A DNA stretch of 64,000 bases from Amaurobius ferox (Eukaryota > Arthropoda > Arachnida > Araneae > Amaurobiidae). The DNA lies in contig OX578148.1 in NCBI GenBank assembly GCA_951213105.1, forward strand, positions 142,978,043 through 143,042,042. The letters run 5' to 3'. Shown in pieces: positions 13,052 to 23,800 of the stretch (position 1 is the stretch's first letter; each line of letters begins with the position of its first letter). Position numbers and translations under genes: made by a program. The notes under the pieces are model-generated. The model did no database searches. It was not told the origin of the DNA and saw nothing but the letters and a program-made list of their open reading frames with translations.

Positions 13052-13862
13052 CAGTGAGTCTGTGGAGACGATATCTCACGAACGAATGGAGCGATTCGAA
13101 TGAAATTGGGTACAAAAATCATAATCCATGAATAATGGAAGCCTATTGTTTTCGAATGTTCAGAACCTCCCTAAATTTTCGAGTGAAATTTTGAAAAAGG
13201 TATCAAAAACTCAAAATCTTTAATAAAGTTACGCAAGTAGACATTTCTTATGTCATTTTTCCTTAGAAAACGATTGACACAAACTTAGAACGCTAGCATG
13301 AACCGTTCTCGAGATACTGCTAATTTTTCAAATAAATTTATCAAAACATCCCATAAATTAAAAAAATATTAACTGTTAAGAAACATGTTTACTTTTCATA
13401 TGTAATATCATGCTATAAATTGGGTGACATTATTCTCATGGATCTAACTCGTTCCATTCATGAGAAAAGATACTTTGAGTAATACTTTTGCATTTGAACG
13501 CCAATAGTCATTTTTCTGCTATAAGAATAACTTATTTCTCCATCCATAACGCTTGGCGAGATTTTGGCGATAAATTTTGCGCAATGTCGCCAACTTAGCG
13601 ACTTTTTAAACGTTGCCAAATTAATGAAAATCTCGCCAAATGGATAAACATGACGTTAAATAAATGAAAATGTCGACTAATTGACGAAAATTCAATATCT
13701 TAGAATATAAATATCTGCTATACGAATAATCTATTTCATTTTACTGCAAAAGTAGTAAATTCATTGGAAAGAGTATATACTATAAGAATAATTTTTTTTT
13801 TTTTACTCTGTAAATATAGTAAATTCATAGCATTATATAAGGAAAGTCATGTGCTGCCTACA
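12852..13862. mobile_element. ~1-kb repeat family, copy 2
   Basis: This copy matches 11566-12540 in order and orientation: the start palindrome with AAGGAAAGTATTGTGA, the GT run (13004-13045), GACGATATCTCACGAACGAA, several AT-rich blocks, and the end AAGGAAAGTCATGTGCTGCC near 13854. It lacks the 63-bp SINE insert of copy 1. A duplicated ~50-bp internal segment lies near 13690-13830. Confidence 0.65.
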
Positions 13863-14581
13863 TCAGATTTTTTTTCTATATGTTTTCGATTCACACCAAA
13901 TAAAAACATATTAAAATAACTTGATATGAGCTACTTTATCACTTTGACGGCAATTCGATATGCCTAAACTACGATTTGAAAACTAGAATTTTGTCCATAG
14001 AGACGTCAAATTGCGAGGGAAGTCGTGAAAACAGCGACGTACTGCATACCAACTACTTTTATATTAAAACTTATACATTATGCCAAATGCAATGCAATTA
14101 TTAACTTAGGATGCTTTTATTTATAAATTTTATATGCAATTTGTACAATATGAGTTAGTTACATTTTCCAGTATGCATGTACATTTATTGTACTAAATTT
14201 TTTTAATATATTATTGTATTGCCTATGCCTAATTGAAGGTGTATTATTTCAGATGGTTAGCTATTGTTTAAAGCTCTTTATAAGGATATCAGCGTTTATT
14301 ACAAATGCGAAAAAGTATTTAAAAGATATTGTTCTTTTATAAAAATGTTCATTATATTCAAATTTCCGTTATACCAAAAGTTTGTTGTAAGAAAATCTCA
14401 ATATGCTATTATCGTTCATATACATGTAATATTTATAGGCAAATAAATCAGAATGTAAGGTAATTAAAACATATCTTTAAAATGAAGTAAAAGGATATGT
14501 TTAACCCCGCGGGATACCGAAATTGAAAAAAACATTAATTTCGGATATCACGGGATGTAAAAAATATCCTGGATTGGAATA
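13863..14581. other. AT-rich DNA, no gene seen
   Basis: No recognisable features. Open frames are short and of very low complexity. Confidence 0.5.
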
Positions 14582-16600
14582 TCAAAATTATATCTTAGGA
14601 AGCACAGACAATTTCTTGTGCGCGTCCAAAGCGCTCGCAGTTTTGCTCGCATAGCTCAACCCACCCCCACTCACCATGCCACAGGAAGATCCTCAAGTAC
14701 TATTGATTTGGCTGTCTTTCAGAATATTCCTTTCAACTATACGATCAATGCAGAATCAAATCTGACATCTGTTCACCTTCCTGTGATTCTAACCCTCAAC
14801 TTTTCATGTATTTCTTTCGACCACCCAGTGGAGTTATCTACAAATTGGGATGACTTCAGATACATCCTTTAAAATCTAAAAGCGCCCCACCCCCTTAAAA
14901 TTACCAACACGGACGATATTAAAAAATGCGTCCAGGAAATGAACCATGTACTGCTCGGGGCAGTTGCTGCAGCCTCGAAACCAAATCGTTCTCGACCTAA
15001 TTATCACAAACTTCCTCGTGATATTAGGGACAAAATTAAGCAGCGAAATCGGTTACGGAAACTTTGGCAACGCACCAGATTCACTGATTACGGCGCAGCA
15101 TTCCGTAAACTTCATAACGATATCGAGGCCTAGATTAAAAAACACACCCAGCAACGCTGGCGAACACACCTTGAGGAAATTACACCTTCTGATCACAGTC
15201 TCTGGCGGACAGCAAAAATCCTAAGGACTACCAAAACAACAATTCCGCCCATTAACGGCCCAAATGGACTTCTCGCCCAGACTGCGGAGGAAAAAGCTAA
15301 TGCTTTCGCAGACAGCTTCGAACTCCAATTTTCACCACACATTGACCGCAATTTCAGCCATACTTATGACAACACTGAAAACGACCTACAACAGACAATC
15401 AACAACACACTCCTTTCACAAGCACCAAACGACTTAGAAAGAATCTCATTGGCTGAAATTCTTCACATCGTTGATGGACTCAAAGTCAAGAAATCCCCTG
15501 GTCCGGACAGAATTTGCAATCGCATCATCAAGAATTTACCTGACCTTTATCTTTGTTAGATGACTACACTTTTTAATTACATGCTGGATTATCGCTTTTT
15601 CCCCCACAGTTGGAAAACTGCCATCATCTGCCCTATTCCAAAATCAAATCAAAATCTTACATTGGTCGAAAATTGGCGACCAATAAGCCTTCTTTCAAAT
15701 TTATCCAAAATATACTAACTGGTGTTGCTTAGACGTTTGGATAGTTTCTGCAGACTCAACAACGTTTTAATACCTGACCTGCATGGATTTCGGTCTGCTC
15801 ATTCCACGCAATCCCAACTCTTGCGTGTTGTTGAAACTATCCACACAAACGCTAACAACATGTAGTATACTAGCATTGTTTGTTTCGACGTTGCTAAAGC
15901 TTTCGATAAAACATTAATTCCTGGAGTAATTGCCAAGCTGGTGTGACTTGGTATCTCAACCCAACTTTTGACCATCATCAATTCGTATCTTACTAATCGT
16001 TCTTTCCGCGTACAAATTGATCAATCTCTCCCTTCTGTCCGACCAATCAGAGCCGGGATACCCCAAGGAGGGAACTTGAGTCCCCTCCTCTTCCATATCT
16101 TCATCAACGATATTCCAAGCATTCCACAAATCAAGCTCGCAGTCTTTGCAGATGACACTGCATTGATAGCGCGCAGCCGATCAACACAAAACTCCATCAA
16201 CACGCTGCAAAGCTACATCAAACACAGCCTTGAGCACTAGCTCGTTACTTGGAGAATCAAAATTAACGCGACTAAGAGTGCAGTATGCATCTTTAAACCT
16301 CACTACCGAGATCTGAATCAAAATTTCACCCTTAAAATTTTTAATGAAAACATCCCTTTAGAGCGCTCTGTAAAGTATTTGGGAGTCACACTCGACGAAC
16401 ATCTAACTTACAGAGAGCATATGAACAACAAAGTTCTCAAGATCAACAAAACCTATCGTTCCCTTCTCCCTCTTCTCGATAGTAACTCCCACCTTTCCCT
16501 CCCAAATAAACTACTGATTTATAAACAGGTCATCTCACCGGCATTTCTGTACATCATTTAGATCAATTATCTCGGGCTCTACAATAGCATTTATAGATCT
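14582..16600 (+). pseudogene. Jockey-like non-LTR retrotransposon, degenerate endonuclease-RT
   Basis: A broken LINE ORF2 read across several frames. 14618-14872 keeps the end of the AP endonuclease (STIDLAVFQNIPFNYTINAE, then HLPVILTLN). The linker follows. Reverse transcriptase motifs are KKSPGPDRICNRIIKNL (~15490), VENWRPISLLSNLSKIY, HGFRSAHSTQSQLL, VCFDVAKAFDKT, AGIPQGGNLSPLLFHIFIND (~16055) and the catalytic FADDTALIA (~16145). The ORF carries several stops (for example near 15133, 15558, 15863 and 16240). It is cut off after SPAFLYII (~16560), so the end of RT, the 3-prime UTR and the tail are missing where it meets the Pao element. It supplied reverse transcriptase for its own retroposition; this copy is inactive. 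Confidence 0.88.
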
Positions 16601-16649
16601 TCCTATCAGGAAGTGAAATCATCTCCATCTGAGGATAAAGGAGTGAATT

Positions 16650-18837
16650 TAAGATGCCCTCTACTTGAACCGTAATCATTTCAAACTTTTCATACGTAAA
16701 TTTCGCATTTGTCATGACACGCCTTAGATGATACTTAAATGATTTGAAGCATGCCCCCCAAAGGACCCCAAAATTAGGAGCTCTGGGAGAAAGAAAATTC
16801 TAGTCAATACCCTCTGACGCCAAGTAATTAGCCAAATTTTCATTTGGATTTTTTTACTAAATTGTGCAATCTTTTAATTTCTGAGTGGGCATCTACAAAA
16901 TTCAAAGCGTTATCTAAGAAAAGTTTTGCACTCTTACCACGTCTACCAAAAAATCCTTTGAGAGTAGAAATGAAGGACGCAAAGGTTAAATCCGAGACAA
17001 TTTCCAGATGGACCGCTCAGGACACAAAGCACACAAATATGGCATCATAAATTTTATTTAATACACCCTTTCTCTGATTTTTATACTTAACACAAAAATC
17101 GACACCCGTATGAAAAGGTATGTTTAAGCAACACGTTCTTGGGGCAAGTTTCCCATGATTTGGTCAGTTAAGACAGGCTTACTCTTAAAACAAGTTACGC
17201 ACTCATGAACTAATTTTCTGCATAAAGTTCTACCGCTAATTGGCGTCTTATGAGAGACAACAAGGATTGAGGGTCAAGATGAAAATATTTCTTATGAAGC
17301 AGTTCAGTAATTAATTTTGTAAGCTGGATGTTTCTGCTCATAATTAAGATCTGAATGACTCAAGCGACCACCTACTCTTAAAATGTGTTTATCGTCAAGA
17401 AACGAATTTAATAATTTGAATCTACTGTTACTCAGTACAGGCTTGTCTTTCTCAAAATTCAAAATTGCCCTGCCAAAGGTCTCCTTCTGTACGCACTTGA
17501 TCAGAAACTGTTGTGATCCTCCAATTTCTGTAGCAGTACCGCCTTCTCATTTGGATTCCCAATATTGTAGCAAAACCTGAAAATATAACTTAACTCGAAA
17601 AATTTTAACACAATTGTTGCTAAGACAAAGAATATGATTTAGAAAGGAAGAAATATGTACAGTTAATGAAATGTTTGTGAGAGTTTCATCAGTCTTTGGT
17701 ATTTTACTTTAGTTCACAAGAATACTCTTCATCGTCTGCAGAAGAGTTCGCGCAATTACTGGGAAGATCAGGTGGGCATAAGAAAGGTGGTCCATGCCAC
17801 CAAAGATCATTCTGTAGGATTTGCTCTGGAAACTAGGTCAGCTGGATTTTCCTCTGAACGAACATGACGCCATTGATTCGTCAGACTAATGACCCTAGGT
17901 TTTTAATAGGCGAGGCTTATTTTTTATCCACAATCCCAGATGAATTTCTGAAATGTCCAGTCGCAAGCCCTTTACGACTCGTTGCTGAAGTTGGGGTGTC
18001 AGAACGGCAGCACACAGTAATTCTAAACGTGATTGATTTGAATGGCGCAGCTCTTGGTTTACTGCACAACAAATGTACAGTAATCTTACCAGAAGTTGCA
18101 ATGGATTTGACGTATATTGCAGCTCCAAACCCATTTCCGGACGCATCCGAAAATCAATGAATCTCCACACGCCCTGCATTCTCAGATATAATGCACCTGC
18201 TGACATTGACGTCGTATACAGCCCTCAAGGAAATTAAAAAAATATGCCATTCTTTGACTTCCTTTTCGTGGAGTGGATCATTCCAATCTATTTGAAGAAT
18301 CCATAGCCGTTGCATAAATATTTTAGCTCTTGTATATAATGATTGATCCAATTAATCCAAGAGGATCGAAAATTTCTAATTGCTTTAGTGTTCTACTAGT
18401 AAGGTACGGTGCGCTTTTAGTTCCATAAGTAATTGTACAAAGTTTGTAAATCTTTACAGGATCATTAACGCCATCTTTCCAAACAATTCTTTGCAAGTCT
18501 GAAGTGGATCAATAAGGATAATACGATACATCTTTTTAATGTCTGCTACGAAGGCCATGCGGTGCTTTCGAAATCTAATCATGATTGAAAATAAGTCATC
18601 TTGTATGACTCTTTACTTGCACTGTAAAGAATTTAGAGATTTTTCAGTCGAAGTTGATGCACCAAACACCACGCGTAACTTTGTTGAACTCTTCTTTGGG
18701 CGACATATACCAAGGTGTGGCATATAATATGTACTCTTAGGTTCGTAATTTTCACTGACTAGTTCCATGTATCCTAAATGTTCATATTCACACATGAAGT
18801 TTTGGTAAAGGGACAAAAACTCGGGTTCCCTTACCAA
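16650..18837 (-). pseudogene. Pao-type pol remnant (RT, RNase H, integrase)
   Basis: The minus strand starts with the Pao RT entry motif FMCEYEHLGYMELV, then YYMPHLGI and KLRVVFGAS (18613-18837). Near 17880 the sequence reads TNQWRHVRSEENPADLVSRA, the well-known Pao RNase H to integrase junction, followed by a WWHGPPFL-like stretch. Near 17400 LDDKHILRVGGRLSHSDLNY marks the integrase zinc-binding entry. Catalytic RT motifs (YVDD) are lost and stops are frequent, so it is inactive. Confidence 0.82.
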
Positions 18838-19218
18838 ATGATTCCAAAGGGAGTTTAGTCTTCGCTCAGCTGTTCATGATTCACCTATTCATCTTCGATT
18901 CACCTATTCATGAAAGATCCTCTTTCAGTGGCATTTGTACCATATATCTATCCATCTCGTCTCTGCTATGCGTTTCTAAAAAGTGCTTCTCACAAAATCA
19001 TCAGAATGCTCATCTCAGCTGCATTCAGAATCGGCATTTGCGTTGGGAGGGGAGCAGATCACTTTCCCCTCTCCTTTCTGACACTGGCTCCTCGTTAACA
19101 TTATTTATCGCTTCTGATTATTTGAAGTTGTTATTGTTTATTCTTTCTCTGGAAATATGCAATAAAGAATGATGCCGTTTAGAACATAGCACACAGGAAA
19201 AATTAGAAGTGCAGTTTT

Positions 19219-20422
19219 TCACAGTATGATTTGAATTGGAAAAACAATTAGCATGTGTCTTTTTGCAAACTCTATGACAACAACTTTGCAGACACTAACA
19301 GACAATCCTTCGAATGCTGCACATTTATATAAGTGATCGAAATCCTCGCTCTTACATAAAATGCACTTAAGATAATTTGGATTTTCAAAACTAGTAACTA
19401 GCGATGTGACTCTTTGAGTTGGTTGGAAATTCCCTTTTAGATTCACGAAAATATTAGGTTTAGCAACTTGTAACGTTCGAGCGTGGTTTTTCAGAAAAAG
19501 AATTAACTCTGGCAATTTATCTTCTTTTTTTCTCTTTCCCACCGCAATTTAGTACTTGAATCTAATTTTTGAAGCAATATAAATGCTAAAACAGTTTCTG
19601 AAAAACCCTCCACCTTTTGTTCCAAAATTTTCAATAACCTTATATATTCATTAACTGTATCCACCAAATTTAAAATCGCGGCTGACGATTCCCATTGAAT
19701 AGATGGAATGGACATAAACCGTTTAAGATGAGCAAAAACTTGCTCTCGGTTATTATAATATCGTTCTTCCAAAATGTTCCTCGCAGTTTCGTAGCTTCCA
19801 TCGCAAATGGCGACGGATTGAATGATTTTAGCAGCGTCACCATGAAGAGACGATTTTAAATATGAACGTTTCTGTGAATCTGATAGAATTACGTTATTAT
19901 GAACACTTGCCTTACAGAGATCTCTGAAGGACAACCCATCTTGAATACTGCCGTTAAAGGATGGAAGACTTAATTTTGGTAATCTCACGCCATCTAACTA
20001 CCACTGTTTTGTTTCGAGGAAACGGCGTTGCTGCTTACACTAGAGTTAACATTTAGCCTTTTAACATTGATCCACATTTCATCAATGTTCTCTTGTATAG
20101 ACTGTTGCTCCTTAATATATTTGTCTACATCGCCCTCCTCACAATTGTCAAAAATTGGATCAAAAGTGTTCGATAAATCGTCTTCGAATTTACGACACTT
20201 GATCTCATATAATTCCAATTGAATGTTATCTGGAATACTATTTTCTAGTTCACTTAAACTTTTAGTTATGTTCGATTTCAACACCTTTTTCTTATTTAAC
20301 AATTTTTCTCCATTATGAGATAAATTTATAAATTGGAACGACTCACCGTTAGTAGATAACTTCCCACAAGGTACAGCTTGGCACAGTTTCGATTTTGAAA
20401 TACAGATGTAGATTTCACACAC
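19219..20422 (-). pseudogene. Pao-type gag remnant (DUF1759-like)
   Basis: Three minus-strand frames make up gag. 19994-20422 is the lysine- and glutamate-rich N-terminal part. 19503-19988 is the conserved central domain, with LPKLSLPSFNG at its start, LSDSQKRSYLKSSLHGDA and ARNILEERYYNNREQVFAHL, a typical DUF1759 pattern. 19219-19542 carries a cysteine-rich stretch (CILCKSEDFDHLYKC) matching the zinc-knuckle region. Gag would have formed the particle and bound RNA. Frame changes near 19530 and 19990 break the gene. Confidence 0.85.
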
Positions 20423-20508
20423 ACAGTTATGGAATGTTTCCTATTTCACAGAATCACAGGTTTCCATAGGTCCGAGCCCTTCTCCGACTCGATAACGGAC
20501 CAAAGAGA

Positions 20509-20696
20509 TGTGTGGGGGAATATGAATTTGGTTTCACACAATAAGTCAATAGCACAAGCGGACTGTATTACTATTTTATTTCACAAGCACGAAGATGGAA
20601 TGCGAATTCTCCATTCGCATCCAACACAGCACTACCGTTTATTCAACACAGCAAAACTCTCTTTTCAATTTAATACATAAGGGCTTTAACAGTGTG
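20509..20696 (-). repeat. Probable 5-prime LTR and primer-binding site of the Pao element
   Basis: On the minus strand this stretch starts TGTTAAAGCCC and ends in CCCCCACACA. A few bases downstream is TGGTCCGTTATCGAG (20488-20502), which begins with TGG as expected for a tRNA primer-binding site. The gag reading frame begins about 80 bp further. The second LTR is absent, so the boundaries rest only on TG..CA ends and position. Confidence 0.5.
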
Positions 20697-20712
20697 AACG
20701 ACTCTTTTGCAG

Positions 20713-20888
20713 ATTCATGCTGTCGGCGGTGTCTCCGGCCGTGGTCCTGCCCGTGATGCTGAAGCTGCAGAAGAAAGGGATAGGCACGGGTAACGGCATC
20801 CCCACCCTGGTGATCGCGGTGGCCGGGATAGACGACGTCCTGGCCGTCACTGGATTCGAGGTGGTCATCGGGCTCATCTTCGCCACAG
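20713..20888 (+). CDS. SLC9B: NHA antiporter exon a (ion-binding helix)
   Basis: The acceptor is CTCTTTTGCAG just before 20713 and the donor is CACAG|GTAACG. The frame enters at phase 2 (codon TTC at 20714) and leaves at phase 1. It encodes SAVSPAVVLPVMLKLQKKG and then GIPTLVIAVAGIDDVLAVTG. The adjacent aspartates (codons 20831-20836) match the DD pair that binds the transported ion in NHA2-type antiporters. GC content is much higher than in the surroundings, as expected of a constrained exon. Confidence 0.92.
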
Positions 20889-23800
20889 GTAACGCAACAC
20901 ACAGGCTCCACCCACTCAAGGTTCTTCCCCCTTCAAATGTTTATCGACGGCAGATTACTCAGGGCAAACGGCTTCACTCATCTTATGATGCGTCAATAGT
21001 ATCCCATTACAACTGAAGTAATCAATGGACGAAGAAACACATATTGACGCAAATAAATAGCTTCATGGGGACACAATTTTCAGGCATTTTTAAAAAGTAA
21101 AATTAAATAAAAAATGAACAGAAAAATCTGAAATAAAATACATGAAAGAACATTGAATCTCGGAGTGCAAACCCCATAAAATGATTTAGTACCAGCAAAG
21201 TCCGCGCAAGATCATTATATCAAGATCATTATATCAAGATCATTATATCAAGATCATTATATCAACATCATTATATCAACATCATTATATCAACATAGAA
21301 GCATTAAGGTACAATCTCTTAACCACTTTGTCAGCCAGCCGAAGACAGTTTAAAACTTTAACTCTTCGGAAGGAGGCGGATACAAAGAGGCGCGGATTTT
21401 ACAACTTTTTCTTGCACACGTTGTCTGTGTAAGATTTCGAAAGAGACAAAAATTTCAGAAAAATGCATAGAAATTATTTCTTATTTTATTTATGAAATAC
21501 AAAACATTTATTTTTCAACTTGTGCTATACAGAGAGTAAAACAAAAGTTAAACGTATTTGCATTTTTATGGATAATCTAGGAATGAGGGGTGATCTTGTG
21601 AACATCCTGGAATTTTGAGGAATGGAGGGTGTGTGGCATGTTTGCTTGCAAGTGCAACCACGATCTCGCAGATAGACGCAGAAACTGAGGCCGCCACACT
21701 CTGATCTGATTACGATAAACCTTGTTGGATCGCCAACGCCAAATTCATCGCCAAGGCTACTACTTTGTTGCCAAATTCGTAACCAAACTTTACGAGCAGA
21801 TAGAGGGACGGAGACAACAACGTTTCTTATCTCATTTTTTTTTATGTGAATAACATCTATGGTTGGGGCAAATATCGGAGAGTTACGAAAAATGTAATAA
21901 ACACTTTGGACACTAATATTTAAGAATATCTCAGAACTTAATAGATATAAATGGAAATAATGTTTTCTTGTTTTGTCGGGTAGTAGGGAATAGTAGAGGG
22001 TTCTGGACCATGTGGTGCTATACTTTAACATGGGGTCGATTGCGGTGCTATCTCTCCCATGTTAAAGCATAGGCGCACCCCATGAGGAGGGACGGAGCTT
22101 GCACCAGCATGCGACTTACCATGTAGAGAGAATGTTATCAGCAGTCAAAGGTTATTATGGATCAGATATTTTTAGTAACAAAATAAACAAATGTAAATTT
22201 TCAAACTTGTGTCATTTTTAGGGTTTTTTTACAAAAAGTTTCTTCAAAAACGTAAACAAACAACAAACGTGTGCGTTTTTTCAATAAGTAGAGGTTTTGA
22301 TATTGTTTGATTTCTCTATGGGAAATAACATGGGTTTTCACACTTTTGTGCATTTTTTCTTAAAAAAAAGCACATTTTTTCTTTAAAAAAATGTGCGTCT
22401 TTGCAAAAATGTTACCAAAATGTGGTTTTGACAAAAATTAACATTTTTGGGATTTTCAAGAAGAAGAAGAAATTCAGAGAATACTGAAAGAAAATATGAA
22501 AATGGATTTTACTGCTGAAGCTCGTGAAAATTTTAAAAATGCTACTCTCTGCCATATTTGTGACAAGGTTTTAGGAAAAAAGCGTGTGACAGACCATTGC
22601 CATTTAACTTCCAAGTTCAGAGGCGCAGCCCATCCTAATTGTAATCTGAATTACAAGATAAGACGACGCATACCCGTTGTGTTCCATAATTTAAAGAGGT
22701 ATGATTGACATTGAATTATGCAAGGGATCGGTGAATTTAAAGGAAAGAGGATTGAATGCATCGGTAGCAATATGCAGAAATATATCACATTCAGTCTAGG
22801 AAATTTACAGTTTATAGATGATTCTCTTCAATTTTTACCTGCATCTATTGAGAAACTAAGTTCTAGTTTGGAATCCAATCAGTTTCCTATCACCCAACAA
22901 CATTTTGCAAGTGATCAAGAGGATTTAGTGACTAGATAGGGTGTTTACTTCTGTTCTTATATGGATTGTGCTACCAAGTTTGAAGAAACGAGCTTACCCT
23001 CTAAAGAGGCCTTCTTTGATGATTTAAATCGAGAGGAGGTCTCTTATGATGCCTATGCCTATGCTCAACATGTTTGGACATCTTTAAAGATAAAGAATAT
23101 GGGGGAATACCATGACTTGTACATAAAAGCTGATATTCTTCTATTAGCGGACATTTTTGAGAATTTCCGCGATTTGAGATTGAATTATTATGGAATAGAT
23201 GCTGCCCAGTGTTTAACATTACCATCTCTTGCCTGGAATGCAGCCTTGAAGACTAGTGGAGTATCATTAGAACTGATTACAGATCCTGATGTGTACCTAT
23301 TTTTAGGAGAGGGTATAAGAGGCGGTATTAGTGTTATTAGTAAACGCCTTAGCCAGGCTAATAACAAGTATTTGGAACATTTTGATTCTACGAAACCTAG
23401 CAAATATATAATGTACCTGGATGCTAATAATCTGTATGGGTGGGCTCTAAGCTAAGCACTCCCTGTATCGGATTTTAGATGGTTTGATTCTCAAGAAATT
23501 CAAAACTTTGATCCACTTGCTGTTGAAGATGACTCACCTGTGACATATATTATAGAGGCAGATATAGACTATCCTCATGATTTGCATGATAAGCACAATG
23601 ATTATCCTCTGGCACCCGAAAGGGTTCACATCACCCCATCTCTGATTTCGGAGTATAGCCGGAATTTATCTGAAGAAATGAATTTGAAAATGCGCAAGGA
23701 CCAGATAAAATTAACACCTAATTTGAATCATAAGGTTAAATATGTTCTGCATTATAGAAATTTAAAGTAGTATATGAAGCTAGAGATGAAACTTGTGAAA

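Larger units (their letters stand above)
16640..20696 (-). mobile_element. Pao/BEL LTR retrotransposon, degenerate
   Basis: Read on the minus strand from a probable 5-prime LTR (20509-20696), the order is gag, then RT/RNase H region, then integrase, as in Pao/BEL elements. The 3-prime LTR is not found; the element stops near 16640 against the LINE. Many stops and frameshifts make it non-functional. It lies in the presumed intron upstream of the first visible antiporter exon. Confidence 0.85.

Noticed and set aside
21525..22031. 168-aa minus-strand open frame
   Set aside because: It crosses the left boundary of the 3.7-kb Polinton relic and includes TIR sequence; no family motif.
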